Below the pieces are notes generated by a model. That model was not told where the DNA came from. It worked only from the letters and a program-made list of their open reading frames with translations, and did no database searches. Made by a program: the position numbers and the translations under genes. A stretch of DNA of 7,866 bases, taken from an uncultured Alistipes sp. (GTDB taxonomy: Bacteria; Bacteroidota; Bacteroidia; Bacteroidales; Rikenellaceae). Below, one piece after another: positions 1 through 6,637 of this stretch. Where the stretch lies: assembly GCA_900550925.1 (NCBI GenBank), contig URTU01000085.1:1-7866 (forward strand), read 5' to 3'. Positions within the stretch are counted from its first letter, which is position 1; every line of letters begins with the position of its first letter.

Positions 1-1098
1 GTGGAGTATGCCTCGCAGGAGGCGGTCTATACGAAGATGTTCGAGGAGCTGGACGAGGCCATCGCGACGCTGGGCCGCAACACGACCCTCTCGTCCGATG
101 CGTGGAGCCGCTACGACGGGGTCTACTACGGCAACATCGCGCAATGGTTGAAGTATGCCAACTCGCTGAAGCTTCGCATGGCGATGCGCCTGACGGAGGT
201 GAAGCCCGAGCTGGCGCAGGCGAAGGCCGCCGAAGCGATTGCCGGGGGCGTCATCACGTCGAACGCCGATAACGCGGCGATGCACGCCGCGGAGAACCGC
301 ACGACGCTGATTTACAACGACTGGGGCGACCATCGCGTCGGGGCCGACATCCTCTGCTACATGACCGGCTACAACGACCCGCGCATGGAGAAGATGTTCC
401 TGCCGAACGACGTGGGCGACTACGTCGGCATCCGCATCGGCATCGACGTGGCGGGCAAATCGACGGCCATGGCCAAGTATTCGAACATGATCGTCGAATC
501 GACGACCCCCTACCTGTGGTTCAACGCTGCCGAGGCCACGTTCCTGCGCGCCGAATACGAACTGCGCTGGGGATCCGAAGAGACGGCGAAGACGCTCTAC
601 GAGCAGGCCGTTCAGCTGTCGTTCGAGGAGCGCGGCGCTTCGGGGGCGGAGGCCTACCTGGCGGACGCCAGCAAAAAGCCGGCGCCCTATACCGACCCGT
701 TGGGCAACTACAGCGCATCGGCCCGCAGCGAAATTACCGTTCCGTGGGAGACGGCATCGGACGCCGGCGATGCGGAAGCCGTATGGGAGCGCAATCTCGA
801 GCGGATCATCACGCAGAAGTGGATCGCCATCTTCCCGCTGGGCGTGGAGGCGTGGTCCGAACACCGGCGCACGGGCTACCCGAAGCTGTTGCCCGTTCCC
901 ACCGACAAGTCGGGAGGATCGGTCAATGTGGAACAGGGCGCACGCCGTCTGCCCTACCCCGTCGAGGAGTACCAGCAGAACAACACCAACCTCCAGACCG
1001 CAATCCAGACGCTCGACGCGGAGCAGCAGAACGGCGACCGCACGGGCGACGTCATGGGTACCCGCGTATGGTGGGATTGCAAACCGTATAACAAGTAA
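1..1098 (+). CDS. SusD/RagB-like (SusD-like_2) outer-membrane lipoprotein, 5' end missing
   Basis: This is the C-terminal 365 residues of a SusD-type glycan-binding lipoprotein, which sits on the outer face of the outer membrane and closes over a SusC TonB-dependent transporter. The GTG at base 1 is only the window edge; the real start, signal peptide and roughly the first third of the protein lie upstream. Seen directly: the helical segment ANSLKLRMAMRL (visible residues 53-64), the downstream KWIAIFPLGVEAWSEHRRTG stretch, and a C-terminus with ARRLPYP and a final GTRVWWD. These are characteristic of the SusD-like_2 branch of RagB/SusD proteins. A SusC gene is expected immediately upstream. 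The stop is 5 nt before the next start, so the genes are co-transcribed. Context suggests the ligand is an N-glycan released by the downstream GH18. Family is secure; ligand is inferred. Confidence 0.93.
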   Translation: MEYASQEAVYTKMFEELDEAIATLGRNTTLSSDAWSRYDGVYYGNIAQWLKYANSLKLRMAMRLTEVKPELAQAKAAEAIAGGVITSNADNAAMHAAENRTTLIYNDWGDHRVGADILCYMTGYNDPRMEKMFLPNDVGDYVGIRIGIDVAGKSTAMAKYSNMIVESTTPYLWFNAAEATFLRAEYELRWGSEETAKTLYEQAVQLSFEERGASGAEAYLADASKKPAPYTDPLGNYSASARSEITVPWETASDAGDAEAVWERNLERIITQKWIAIFPLGVEAWSEHRRTGYPKLLPVPTDKSGGSVNVEQGARRLPYPVEEYQQNNTNLQTAIQTLDAEQQNGDRTGDVMGTRVWWDCKPYNK

Positions 1099-1103
1099 TT
1101 GTC

Positions 1104-2021
1104 ATGAACATGAAACCGAAACTGACGATACGTCTCCTGCTGTTGGGCGTTGCGGCCGCAGCCCTCACGGCATGCAGCGACTGGACGGAGATGGAGACCG
1201 TGGAGAATCAAGTAAACAAGCCGTGGGAACAGGACCCCGAACTCTGGGCCGAATATACCGCGGCACTGAGAGCCTACAAGCAGTCCGAGCACTTTATCGT
1301 TTACGCCCGGCTGCACAACTCGCCCGAGAAGTCCTCGAGCGAGCAGGATTTCATGCGCTGCCTTCCCGATTCGCTCGACATCGTGACGCTCACGAACGCC
1401 GACAACTTCTCGGAGTTCGATGCGGAAGACATGGCTGTGATGCATGAAAAGGGGACCCGGGTGCTCTATCAGATCGACTACGCCGCACGGAAATCCGAGT
1501 TTGCCGACACCCAGGCGCTCGACGCCTATCTGGAGCGGGTTATTGCCGCCGTAGCGGCCAACGGCATGAATGGATACTCGTTCACGACCGACCCGCTGGC
1601 TGCGGAGGCCACGGCCCGGATTGTCGAAAAACTTTCGGCGGCAAAATCCGAAGGACAGATCATCGTCTTCGAAGGCAGCCCGCTGTCGCTGGCCGCCGCC
1701 GACCGGGCCAGGATCGACTACATCGCACTCGACACCGAGAAGATCGAAAATGTCCAGGAGGTGAAACTGCAGATCCTGAACGCCACGGGATATGCCGGCA
1801 TTGCACCTGAAAAGCTGCTGCTTTCAGCCGAAATCAGCGCCCCCCTGTTCGACGAGGAGCGCACGGAGTTTGCGGCCGTCGAAGAGATGGCGCGCCGCGT
1901 CGTCGAGTTCGGCCCGGTGGGCGGTCTGGCTGCATACAACATCTCCGAAGACTACTACCATGCGGAGATGAACTACCAGACTATCCGCACGGCGATCCAG
2001 ACGTTGAATCCCGCTAAATAA
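1104..2021 (+). CDS. BT1044-like GH18 family lipoprotein, probably catalytically inactive (surface glycan-binding)
   Basis: This 305-residue surface lipoprotein belongs to the Bacteroidetes GH18 group resembling BT1044/BT3985. The start is ATG 1104 (ATG 1110 is also possible). Residues 1-23 form a signal peptide with lipobox LTAC (Cys24), followed by SDWTEME, a hallmark start of this family. The typical ALRAYKQSEH segment comes next, and the end NYQTIRTAIQTLNP also fits. The body should be a TIM barrel, but where active GH18 enzymes carry DxxDxDxE this protein reads NGYSFTTD (residues 156-163): the catalytic Asp is Thr and the Glu is Asp. Hydrolysis is therefore unlikely, and a glycan-binding role at the cell surface is inferred. 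It lies 5 nt after the SusD gene and 8 nt before the DUF1735-LamG gene, matching the BT3985 position in the B. theta high-mannose N-glycan locus. Confidence 0.85.
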   Translation: MNMKPKLTIRLLLLGVAAAALTACSDWTEMETVENQVNKPWEQDPELWAEYTAALRAYKQSEHFIVYARLHNSPEKSSSEQDFMRCLPDSLDIVTLTNADNFSEFDAEDMAVMHEKGTRVLYQIDYAARKSEFADTQALDAYLERVIAAVAANGMNGYSFTTDPLAAEATARIVEKLSAAKSEGQIIVFEGSPLSLAAADRARIDYIALDTEKIENVQEVKLQILNATGYAGIAPEKLLLSAEISAPLFDEERTEFAAVEEMARRVVEFGPVGGLAAYNISEDYYHAEMNYQTIRTAIQTLNPAK

Positions 2022-2029
2022 CGAACGCC

Positions 2030-3394
2030 ATGAAAGAATACGGAAAATATCTGATTACGGCCGTCGCAGCCGTCGCAGCCCTGTCGGCCTGCGACAACTA
2101 CGATGCCGACGACCGGAAATTCGGCAATGTCGTCTACCTCGACGTCGCCGAAACGGACGAAGTCCGGCTCACGACCTTCAGCAACAACCTCCCGACCTAC
2201 GACTGCACGATGCAGGCCATGCTGACCTATCCCGCCGGACAGGACGTCACGGTATCGCTCTCGGTCGATCCGTCGCTTGTCGGCACCTACAATGCCCGCT
2301 ACGGAACCGACTGGCCGATGCTCGACGCCCAATACTACGAGTTGTCGGCCGACAACGTCACGATTCCCGCCGGGAAGAGTTCTTCCGACATCGTGACCCT
2401 GCAGCTCAAGGAGCTCATGGGCCAGGGAGAGGAGCAGTCCGGCGCCCTTCCCATCGACCAGACCTATCTGGTTCCCGTGCGCATCAGCCACGCTTCGATG
2501 GATGTGCTCGCCGGCTCGGATGTGGCCTATTTTGTCGTGAAGCGTTCGTCGGCCATCACCGTCGCGGCGCAGCTCACCGACAACTGGATCGAGTTCCCGA
2601 CCCTCGACAAGTACGGCGAGAACAGCAAGGCCTGGAACGGCCTTACGGCCATGACCTACGAGGCGCTGATCTACATCGACGACTTCGCCACAAGCAACGC
2701 TTCGGGCAATCCGGTGAACATCTCCTCGATCATGGGCGTCGAGCAATACCTGCTGCTGCGTATCGGCGATACGAACTTCGAGCGTCAGCAGCTGCAGTTC
2801 GACGGCTCGGGCAACGGCTCGCAGTTTGGCAAGATTCCGGGTCGCGATGCGACGAAGAATCTCGAGAAGGGCCGCTGGTACCACGTTGCCTGCACCTACG
2901 ACCAGGCAACGCGCACGGCGCGCATCTACGTCGATGGGCAGATTCAGAGCGAGGCTACCGGCGTCGGCATTTCGGCGCAGAGCCAGAAGACCCAGATCAA
3001 CCTGGCCATGCGGGCCCTTTACGATCTGTGGAATACGGCTCCCGACGACCAGAAGCCGCAGTATGAGACCGACGACACGGGCTACAACAAACTGGGTGAA
3101 GCCTACCAGTTCTTCCTCGGCCGTTCGTACGACGACTACCGTCCGCTGAACGGCAAGATCGCCGAAGCCCGCGTGTGGTCCGTAGCGCGTACCCCCGAAC
3201 AGATCTGGGAGAACATGTATGAGATCAAGGACCCGCAGGACGACCCGACACTTCTGGGCTACTGGAAATGCAACGAAGCCTCGGGCAACACGGTCAAGGA
3301 CTATTCGATGTATCACAACGACGGAGTGGCCAAATACGATATCATCTGGCCGCAGGGCATCGAGATTCCGAAACTTAACGAAAACAACGAGTGA
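2030..3394 (+). CDS. DUF1735 and LamG-domain surface lipoprotein (BT3986-like)
   Basis: This 454-residue lipoprotein probably binds carbohydrate on the cell surface. Residues 1-20 are a signal peptide with lipobox LSAC and Cys21. A DUF1735 immunoglobulin-like domain spans about residues 34-170 (VVYLDVAETDEV near its start, YELSADNVTIPAGKSSS in the middle, VAYFVVKR at its end). A LamG/concanavalin-A-like jellyroll spans about 185-450, with RWYHVACTYD, ARIYVDGQ, GKIAEARVWSVART and LLGYWKCNEASG as typical strands. The ATG at 2030 is 8 nt after the preceding stop and directly yields the signal peptide. The order SusD, GH18-like, DUF1735-LamG, DUF1735-GH18 matches EndoBT-3987-type loci, so an accessory role in capturing N-glycoprotein is inferred. 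No catalytic residues are visible. The glycan ligand cannot be read from the sequence. Confidence 0.88.
   Translation: MKEYGKYLITAVAAVAALSACDNYDADDRKFGNVVYLDVAETDEVRLTTFSNNLPTYDCTMQAMLTYPAGQDVTVSLSVDPSLVGTYNARYGTDWPMLDAQYYELSADNVTIPAGKSSSDIVTLQLKELMGQGEEQSGALPIDQTYLVPVRISHASMDVLAGSDVAYFVVKRSSAITVAAQLTDNWIEFPTLDKYGENSKAWNGLTAMTYEALIYIDDFATSNASGNPVNISSIMGVEQYLLLRIGDTNFERQQLQFDGSGNGSQFGKIPGRDATKNLEKGRWYHVACTYDQATRTARIYVDGQIQSEATGVGISAQSQKTQINLAMRALYDLWNTAPDDQKPQYETDDTGYNKLGEAYQFFLGRSYDDYRPLNGKIAEARVWSVARTPEQIWENMYEIKDPQDDPTLLGYWKCNEASGNTVKDYSMYHNDGVAKYDIIWPQGIEIPKLNENNE
2060..2080 (+). repeat. 9-bp tandem repeat in signal-peptide coding region
   Basis: The unit gccgtcgca occurs twice in tandem (2060-2068, 2069-2077) followed by a partial gcc. 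It encodes the Ala/Val-rich hydrophobic core of the lipoprotein signal peptide. Gain or loss of one in-frame unit would change the core by three residues. It may be simple low complexity from Ala-rich coding. Confidence 0.6.
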
Positions 3395-3396
3395 CT

Positions 3397-4995
3397 ATGA
3401 AAACGATATTCAACATACAGAATGGGATGGTGACGCTTCTCTGCACGGCGGTATTCGCGGGCCTTACGGCCTGCGATGCCGGCACCGTGGAACGCGAAGG
3501 CGGCAAACTGCCCGACAGGGAACCGCTCGAAACCACATACGGAATGTTGCGGAGCAGCAATGCGGCGGACAGAACGATAGATGTGCTATTAACCGAAGGC
3601 GGCAATGGTTTTGTTGTAAGAAATTTTTATTTCCAACAGACAAAGCCTGCTTCCGACAAGGTATCGATTGACGCATGGGTCAATGCGGCACTTTTGGACA
3701 GTTATACTCCCAACGACGAAATTGAACGGGAGTTGCTGCCGGAAGCCAATTACGAATTTCTTGATGGTAACACAATGGATCTCTCACCGGAGACTCAATG
3801 TTCAGCATTGAAGCGTATCAGGTTTACAGCGACAGGACTTGCTGCCGGGGAATACATATTACCGCTCACTGTTGCCGAAAAAGATTCTCCAGATGACAGC
3901 AAGACTCTGTACTATAATGTTACGGTCCGCCAGCCATATACCGATGAATATGCGCTGCACGATGGCCATGACCTGTTTTTCGTGTTCTATATCAACACGA
4001 ACGACTATCAACCCTTATTGGCGCAAGATTATATCATGCGTAAAAAACTGGCCCGAGGAACAACTGTAGCCTGGTACGATGCCGTAGGGAATATCATCAA
4101 TTTGCGAACCGTAGTTCTTGATTACGATGCAGCTACAGGCCGTGCACTGTTAAACCTTGGAAATGACATGCGCTATGTTCTTGATCATACTGTAAAATAC
4201 ATCCGCCCACTACAGGAACACGGCAGCAAAGTATGCATCAGTCTGGAAGGTGGTGGTTCCGGGCTCGGATTCTGTAATCTCACGGACGAGCAGATTGCCG
4301 ATTTTGTAGCACAGGTCAAGGCCGTGATCGAGAACTATGAACTTGACGGCATCAACCTTTGGGACCGCAATGCCGGTTACGGAAAAGAGGGAATGCCAGC
4401 TGTCAATACCACCTCATATCCCAAACTGATCAAAGCAATGCGTGAATCGCTCGGCTCGGAAAAATTGCTGACACTGACCGTATACGAAGAACCTACCGAA
4501 AGTTTTTGGGATACGGAGGCCACGGGAGGTATTGCGGTTGGTGACTACCTTGATTATGCATGGTCCGGATATAACAGCAACAGTGAAGCCCCGCAATTGC
4601 TTGATCCGTGGAACGATGGATTGGAATACATTTCCTCCTATACTCAGAAGCCAATTGCCAACATGCCCAAGGAGCGATACGGATGCATTAATTTCCCCAT
4701 TTATCCTGCCAATTCAATTGAATTGGAGACGGCGTGTGAATTCCTCATTGACTGGGTTCCGAACTATAAGTCCAACAACATCATTGTTTTCGATGATTTG
4801 CGTACTAATTTACAAGACAATTATGAAACAGTTTGGGATGTGCAGTTCGCATTGTGTTGCACTTATATGGATGCAGAGAATCGCTACATACTTGGCAGTA
4901 GAAGCGGGTATAGCTATACATTTGATAACTATAGATTAGGCCTATTGCCTAATGGCATAGGCGGATACGGTAAATGGAAAAAGGATTGGCAATAA
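3397..4995 (+). CDS. DUF1735-GH18 lipoprotein with lost catalytic residues (BT3987-like pseudo-enzyme)
   Basis: This is a 532-residue lipoprotein with the domain order of EndoBT-3987. The chosen start is ATG 3397, 2 nt after the upstream stop; the in-frame GTG at 3391 overlaps that stop and is less likely. Residues 1-25 are a signal peptide with lipobox LTAC and Cys26. A DUF1735-like domain covers about 40-160. A GH18 barrel begins near 192 (LFFVFYINTND), with RPLQEHGSKVCISLEGG as the EndoH-like third strand. The motif that is DGVDFDDE in EndoH reads DGINLWDR (residues 317-324): catalytic Asp is Trp322 and the proton-donor Glu is Arg324. The fold is otherwise preserved, including a DYAW segment equivalent to that of EndoH. 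It should not hydrolyse glycan, so a surface-binding role is inferred. GC content falls sharply near 3580, from about 63% to 38-48% in sampled lines. Confidence 0.87.
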   Translation: MKTIFNIQNGMVTLLCTAVFAGLTACDAGTVEREGGKLPDREPLETTYGMLRSSNAADRTIDVLLTEGGNGFVVRNFYFQQTKPASDKVSIDAWVNAALLDSYTPNDEIERELLPEANYEFLDGNTMDLSPETQCSALKRIRFTATGLAAGEYILPLTVAEKDSPDDSKTLYYNVTVRQPYTDEYALHDGHDLFFVFYINTNDYQPLLAQDYIMRKKLARGTTVAWYDAVGNIINLRTVVLDYDAATGRALLNLGNDMRYVLDHTVKYIRPLQEHGSKVCISLEGGGSGLGFCNLTDEQIADFVAQVKAVIENYELDGINLWDRNAGYGKEGMPAVNTTSYPKLIKAMRESLGSEKLLTLTVYEEPTESFWDTEATGGIAVGDYLDYAWSGYNSNSEAPQLLDPWNDGLEYISSYTQKPIANMPKERYGCINFPIYPANSIELETACEFLIDWVPNYKSNNIIVFDDLRTNLQDNYETVWDVQFALCCTYMDAENRYILGSRSGYSYTFDNYRLGLLPNGIGGYGKWKKDWQ

Positions 4996-5081
4996 AATCG
5001 GTCGATTCTGCATATTCAAATTTTTCAGCTCTCAAACAAGAGCAACAAACAACATTTATTCATTACTAACCTGTGTTGAAT

Positions 5082-6074
5082 ATGAAAAAGTCTTTTAAAC
5101 TCATGGTTGCCTTCGTAATGGGCGCCAGCATGTTGTTCTCGTGCCAGCAGGCCGATGAACCGATGATTGACAAAGGTCAGGAATCGGCTCTTAAAACGCG
5201 AGCTTATGGAGATAAGACTCCGACGGTCACGATCTATGTCGAGACCAACGACGTAAACCCGCTTAATGCAGGAGACTACAAACTTCCCGACGGAACGCCC
5301 TATGCAGACATCGTAGAACTTTTTGCCTCGAACATCCACAAGCGGACGGTAAACGGCGTGGTAGAGCCGACGCTCTATCTGAACGACAAGATGACCAACC
5401 TGTTGGAAAACGATGGTTATCTGACCTATGTAAAGCCGCTTCAGGATATGGGTATCAAGGTGTTGCTGACCGTATTGGGTGACTGGCAGGGAATCGGTGT
5501 CGCCAACATGAACGACACGCAGACCACGCAGTTTGCCAAGATACTGGCCTACGCCGTGGAGAAATACGGTCTGGACGGTATCGGATTCGACGATGAGTAT
5601 GCAAACTATCCATCGACCAATTCAACCTCCTTCAGCCAAATCATTATCAAACTCCGCGAGTTGATGCCGGCCGACAAGCTCATCACGGTATTCCAATGGG
5701 GCTATTACAACACTATTAACGCTCAGGCAGGAGCCTTGATTGACCATGCATATGCAAACTTTGGTTACAGCACCAACATCGGTATTTCCGGCGTAACCAA
5801 GGATCATTTTGCTCCATTGTCAATCAATCTGGGCTCTATCGGCAGTGTAACAGTTTATGGTGATTATGCCTATGAATTAGCTGAAGCCGGTTATGGTTCA
5901 ATCATGCACTTCAACCTGCGTACCAGGAATGACTCCGATCCGTTAAACCTGTTCAAAGCCATTGCTGACGGTGCATGGGGAGAGACCAACGTTACCTGCA
6001 CGAACGGTAATCGTCCCCAGGACTGGACCTTCGTATCGTCCGGTTATGAAATCAATATGGATGAGGTAGAATAA
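5082..6074 (+). CDS. GH18 endo-beta-N-acetylglucosaminidase (EndoH/EndoF1-like) lipoprotein
   Basis: This protein likely cleaves the GlcNAc-beta-1,4-GlcNAc chitobiose core of N-linked glycans at the cell surface, releasing the glycan for import. It is 330 residues from ATG 5082; the in-frame GTG at 5073 would add three residues ahead of a well-formed signal peptide and is less likely. Residues 1-20 end in lipobox LFSC with Cys21. The EndoH-like barrel follows: TVTIYVETNDVNPLNAGDYK, then KPLQDMGIKVLLTVLGDWQG, then YGLDGIGFDDEYANY. In DGIGFDDE (165-172), Asp170 and Glu172 match the catalytic pair Asp130/Glu132 of EndoH; the fourth position is Gly where EndoH has Asp. There is no DUF1735 domain, unlike the preceding gene. 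An 86-nt gap with no convincing promoter precedes it, so it may be read from the operon. GC content is intermediate. Activity on high-mannose glycan is inferred from the family and locus. Confidence 0.88.
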   Translation: MKKSFKLMVAFVMGASMLFSCQQADEPMIDKGQESALKTRAYGDKTPTVTIYVETNDVNPLNAGDYKLPDGTPYADIVELFASNIHKRTVNGVVEPTLYLNDKMTNLLENDGYLTYVKPLQDMGIKVLLTVLGDWQGIGVANMNDTQTTQFAKILAYAVEKYGLDGIGFDDEYANYPSTNSTSFSQIIIKLRELMPADKLITVFQWGYYNTINAQAGALIDHAYANFGYSTNIGISGVTKDHFAPLSINLGSIGSVTVYGDYAYELAEAGYGSIMHFNLRTRNDSDPLNLFKAIADGAWGETNVTCTNGNRPQDWTFVSSGYEINMDEVE

Positions 6075-6098
6075 CCTCTGACAGAATATGTTTGAACA

Positions 6099-6133
6099 GA
6101 CCGATTCAGGAAGGTTATCTGCCTGTAAGCTAT
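6099..6133 (+). repeat. Imperfect direct repeat, copy 1
   Basis: This copy begins gaccgat and ends with tatctgcctgtaagctat (6116-6133). Those last 18 bases are identical to 6243-6260. The segment between the shared ends differs by a few bases and an indel. It lies between the GH18 stop codon and the terminator. Confidence 0.75.
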
Positions 6134-6145
6134 AACCGGTTCCGG

Positions 6146-6177
6146 CCCGTACATCCTTCGGGATGTGCGGGTTTTTT
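6146..6177 (+). terminator. Rho-independent terminator of the GH18 operon
   Basis: An 11-bp stem (6146-6156 with 6161-6171) with one T:G wobble pair is closed by a TTCG tetraloop and followed directly by six T residues (6172-6177). It lies about 70 nt after the GH18 stop, so it should end the rightward operon. Read on the minus strand there is no T-tract after the stem, so it is not expected to stop leftward transcription. Confidence 0.9.
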
Positions 6178-6224
6178 ATGCCATGGCCTCGTCGGACGGT
6201 AAAAATGGCTGCCGGATATATATC

Positions 6225-6260
6225 GACCGATCAGGGATCGGCTATCTGCCTGTAAGCTAT
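6225..6260 (+). repeat. Imperfect direct repeat, copy 2
   Basis: This copy begins gaccgat (6225-6231) and ends with the same 18-base core at 6243-6260, offset 127 from copy 1. The pair flanks the terminator at 6146-6177. On the minus strand each core contains a TAG at the equivalent place (6257-6259 here, 6130-6132 in copy 1). Confidence 0.75.
6227..6241. repeat. Short palindrome ccgatc-N3-gatcgg
   Basis: A perfect 6-bp inverted repeat with a 3-base spacer sits inside the second direct-repeat copy; copy 1 does not preserve it. It could be an operator-like site or a small hairpin. It is short enough to occur by chance. Confidence 0.4.
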
Positions 6261-6637
6261 CTGAATGCCGGCAGCCAGTAACGGATGCGCAAACAAGCAA
6301 TATCGCAACAAAGATACATTTTCTTGAGGAATAACACAAAAAGACGCGAGAGATGTCTTCTTGGGTTTGGGCTGTTTGGCGTCGGATTCAGCAACAAGTC
6401 CCCTCCGTCGGACCGGATATCCGCATGACATCCGACCATCAGTCTGTCGGCCTTGCGGTGTTCGGACCGGCACTCGTCGGTGTAGCCATAGTCGAGCCGC
6501 AGCACGATTCTCTTCCCCGAGACGCTGCTGCGGCTCTGCAACTGAAACGGGAGTTTCAGCTCCTCAAGGCCGCCGAAGGCGGTTACCCGGCAACTCCGTT
6601 CAGCGGCATAATCTGCGGACACATCCCGGCCCCGCAT
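6257..6637 (-). CDS. Unidentified minus-strand reading frame, possible gene remnant
   Basis: I do not recognise this product. From the ATG at 6637 (preceded by a purine-rich ggaagggg) the frame encodes about 126 residues to a TAG at 6257-6259. Codons in the middle (LPFQLQSRSSVSGKRIVLRL, then DYGYTDECRSEHRKADR) show strong G/C preference at the third position, roughly 80% in the part counted, against about 63% in the opposing frame. This favours coding on this strand. The C-terminal 40 or so residues turn AT-rich and unconvincing, and cross the promoter-like site. It follows the flavodoxin gene on the same strand, so it may be a third operon gene, a decayed one, or simply a chance open frame in GC-rich DNA. 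The frame stays open upstream into the flavodoxin gene, so the start is uncertain. Confidence 0.25.
   Translation of the reverse strand: MRGRDVSADYAAERSCRVTAFGGLEELKLPFQLQSRSSVSGKRIVLRLDYGYTDECRSEHRKADRLMVGCHADIRSDGGDLLLNPTPNSPNPRRHLSRLFVLFLKKMYLCCDIACLRIRYWLPAFR
6309..6340 (-). promoter_or_regulatory. Bacteroidetes-type promoter (TTTG-N20-TAnnTTTG), leftward
   Basis: Read on the minus strand, TTTG (complement of 6337-6340) is followed after exactly 20 nt by TATCTTTG (complement of 6309-6316). This fits the Bacteroides -33 TTTG and -7 TAnnTTTG consensus. Transcription would begin near 6303 and run left towards the 3' end of the GH18 gene. No credible protein start lies just downstream, so a small or antisense RNA is the main possibility if it is active. 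Confidence 0.45.

Noticed and set aside
1973..3316. Long open frame of 447 codons on the minus strand opposite the DUF1735-LamG gene
   Set aside because: It is fully antisense to a well-supported lipoprotein gene with signal peptide and two recognisable domains. Long antisense frames are common in GC-rich genes, and the product shows no family motif.
3391..3399. GTG 3391 as start of the DUF1735-GH18 gene
   Set aside because: It overlaps the upstream stop and adds only two residues before ATG 3397, which begins a normal MKTIF-type signal peptide.
5028..5043. Hairpin gctct-N6-agagc in the gap before the active GH18 gene
   Set aside because: The stem is only 5 bp, the loop is AT-rich and no T-tract follows, so it is not a credible terminator; chance occurrence is likely.
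5073..5081. GTG 5073 as start of the active GH18 gene
   Set aside because: ATG 5082 gives a clean MKKSFK signal peptide start; the extra three residues have no support.
6130..6339. Small lipoprotein on the minus strand with a VTGC lipobox-like motif
   Set aside because: There is no ATG or GTG start, only TTG. Its second half crosses the GH18 terminator and first repeat copy, and the promoter-like site lies inside its signal-peptide part, so transcription from there would miss the start.
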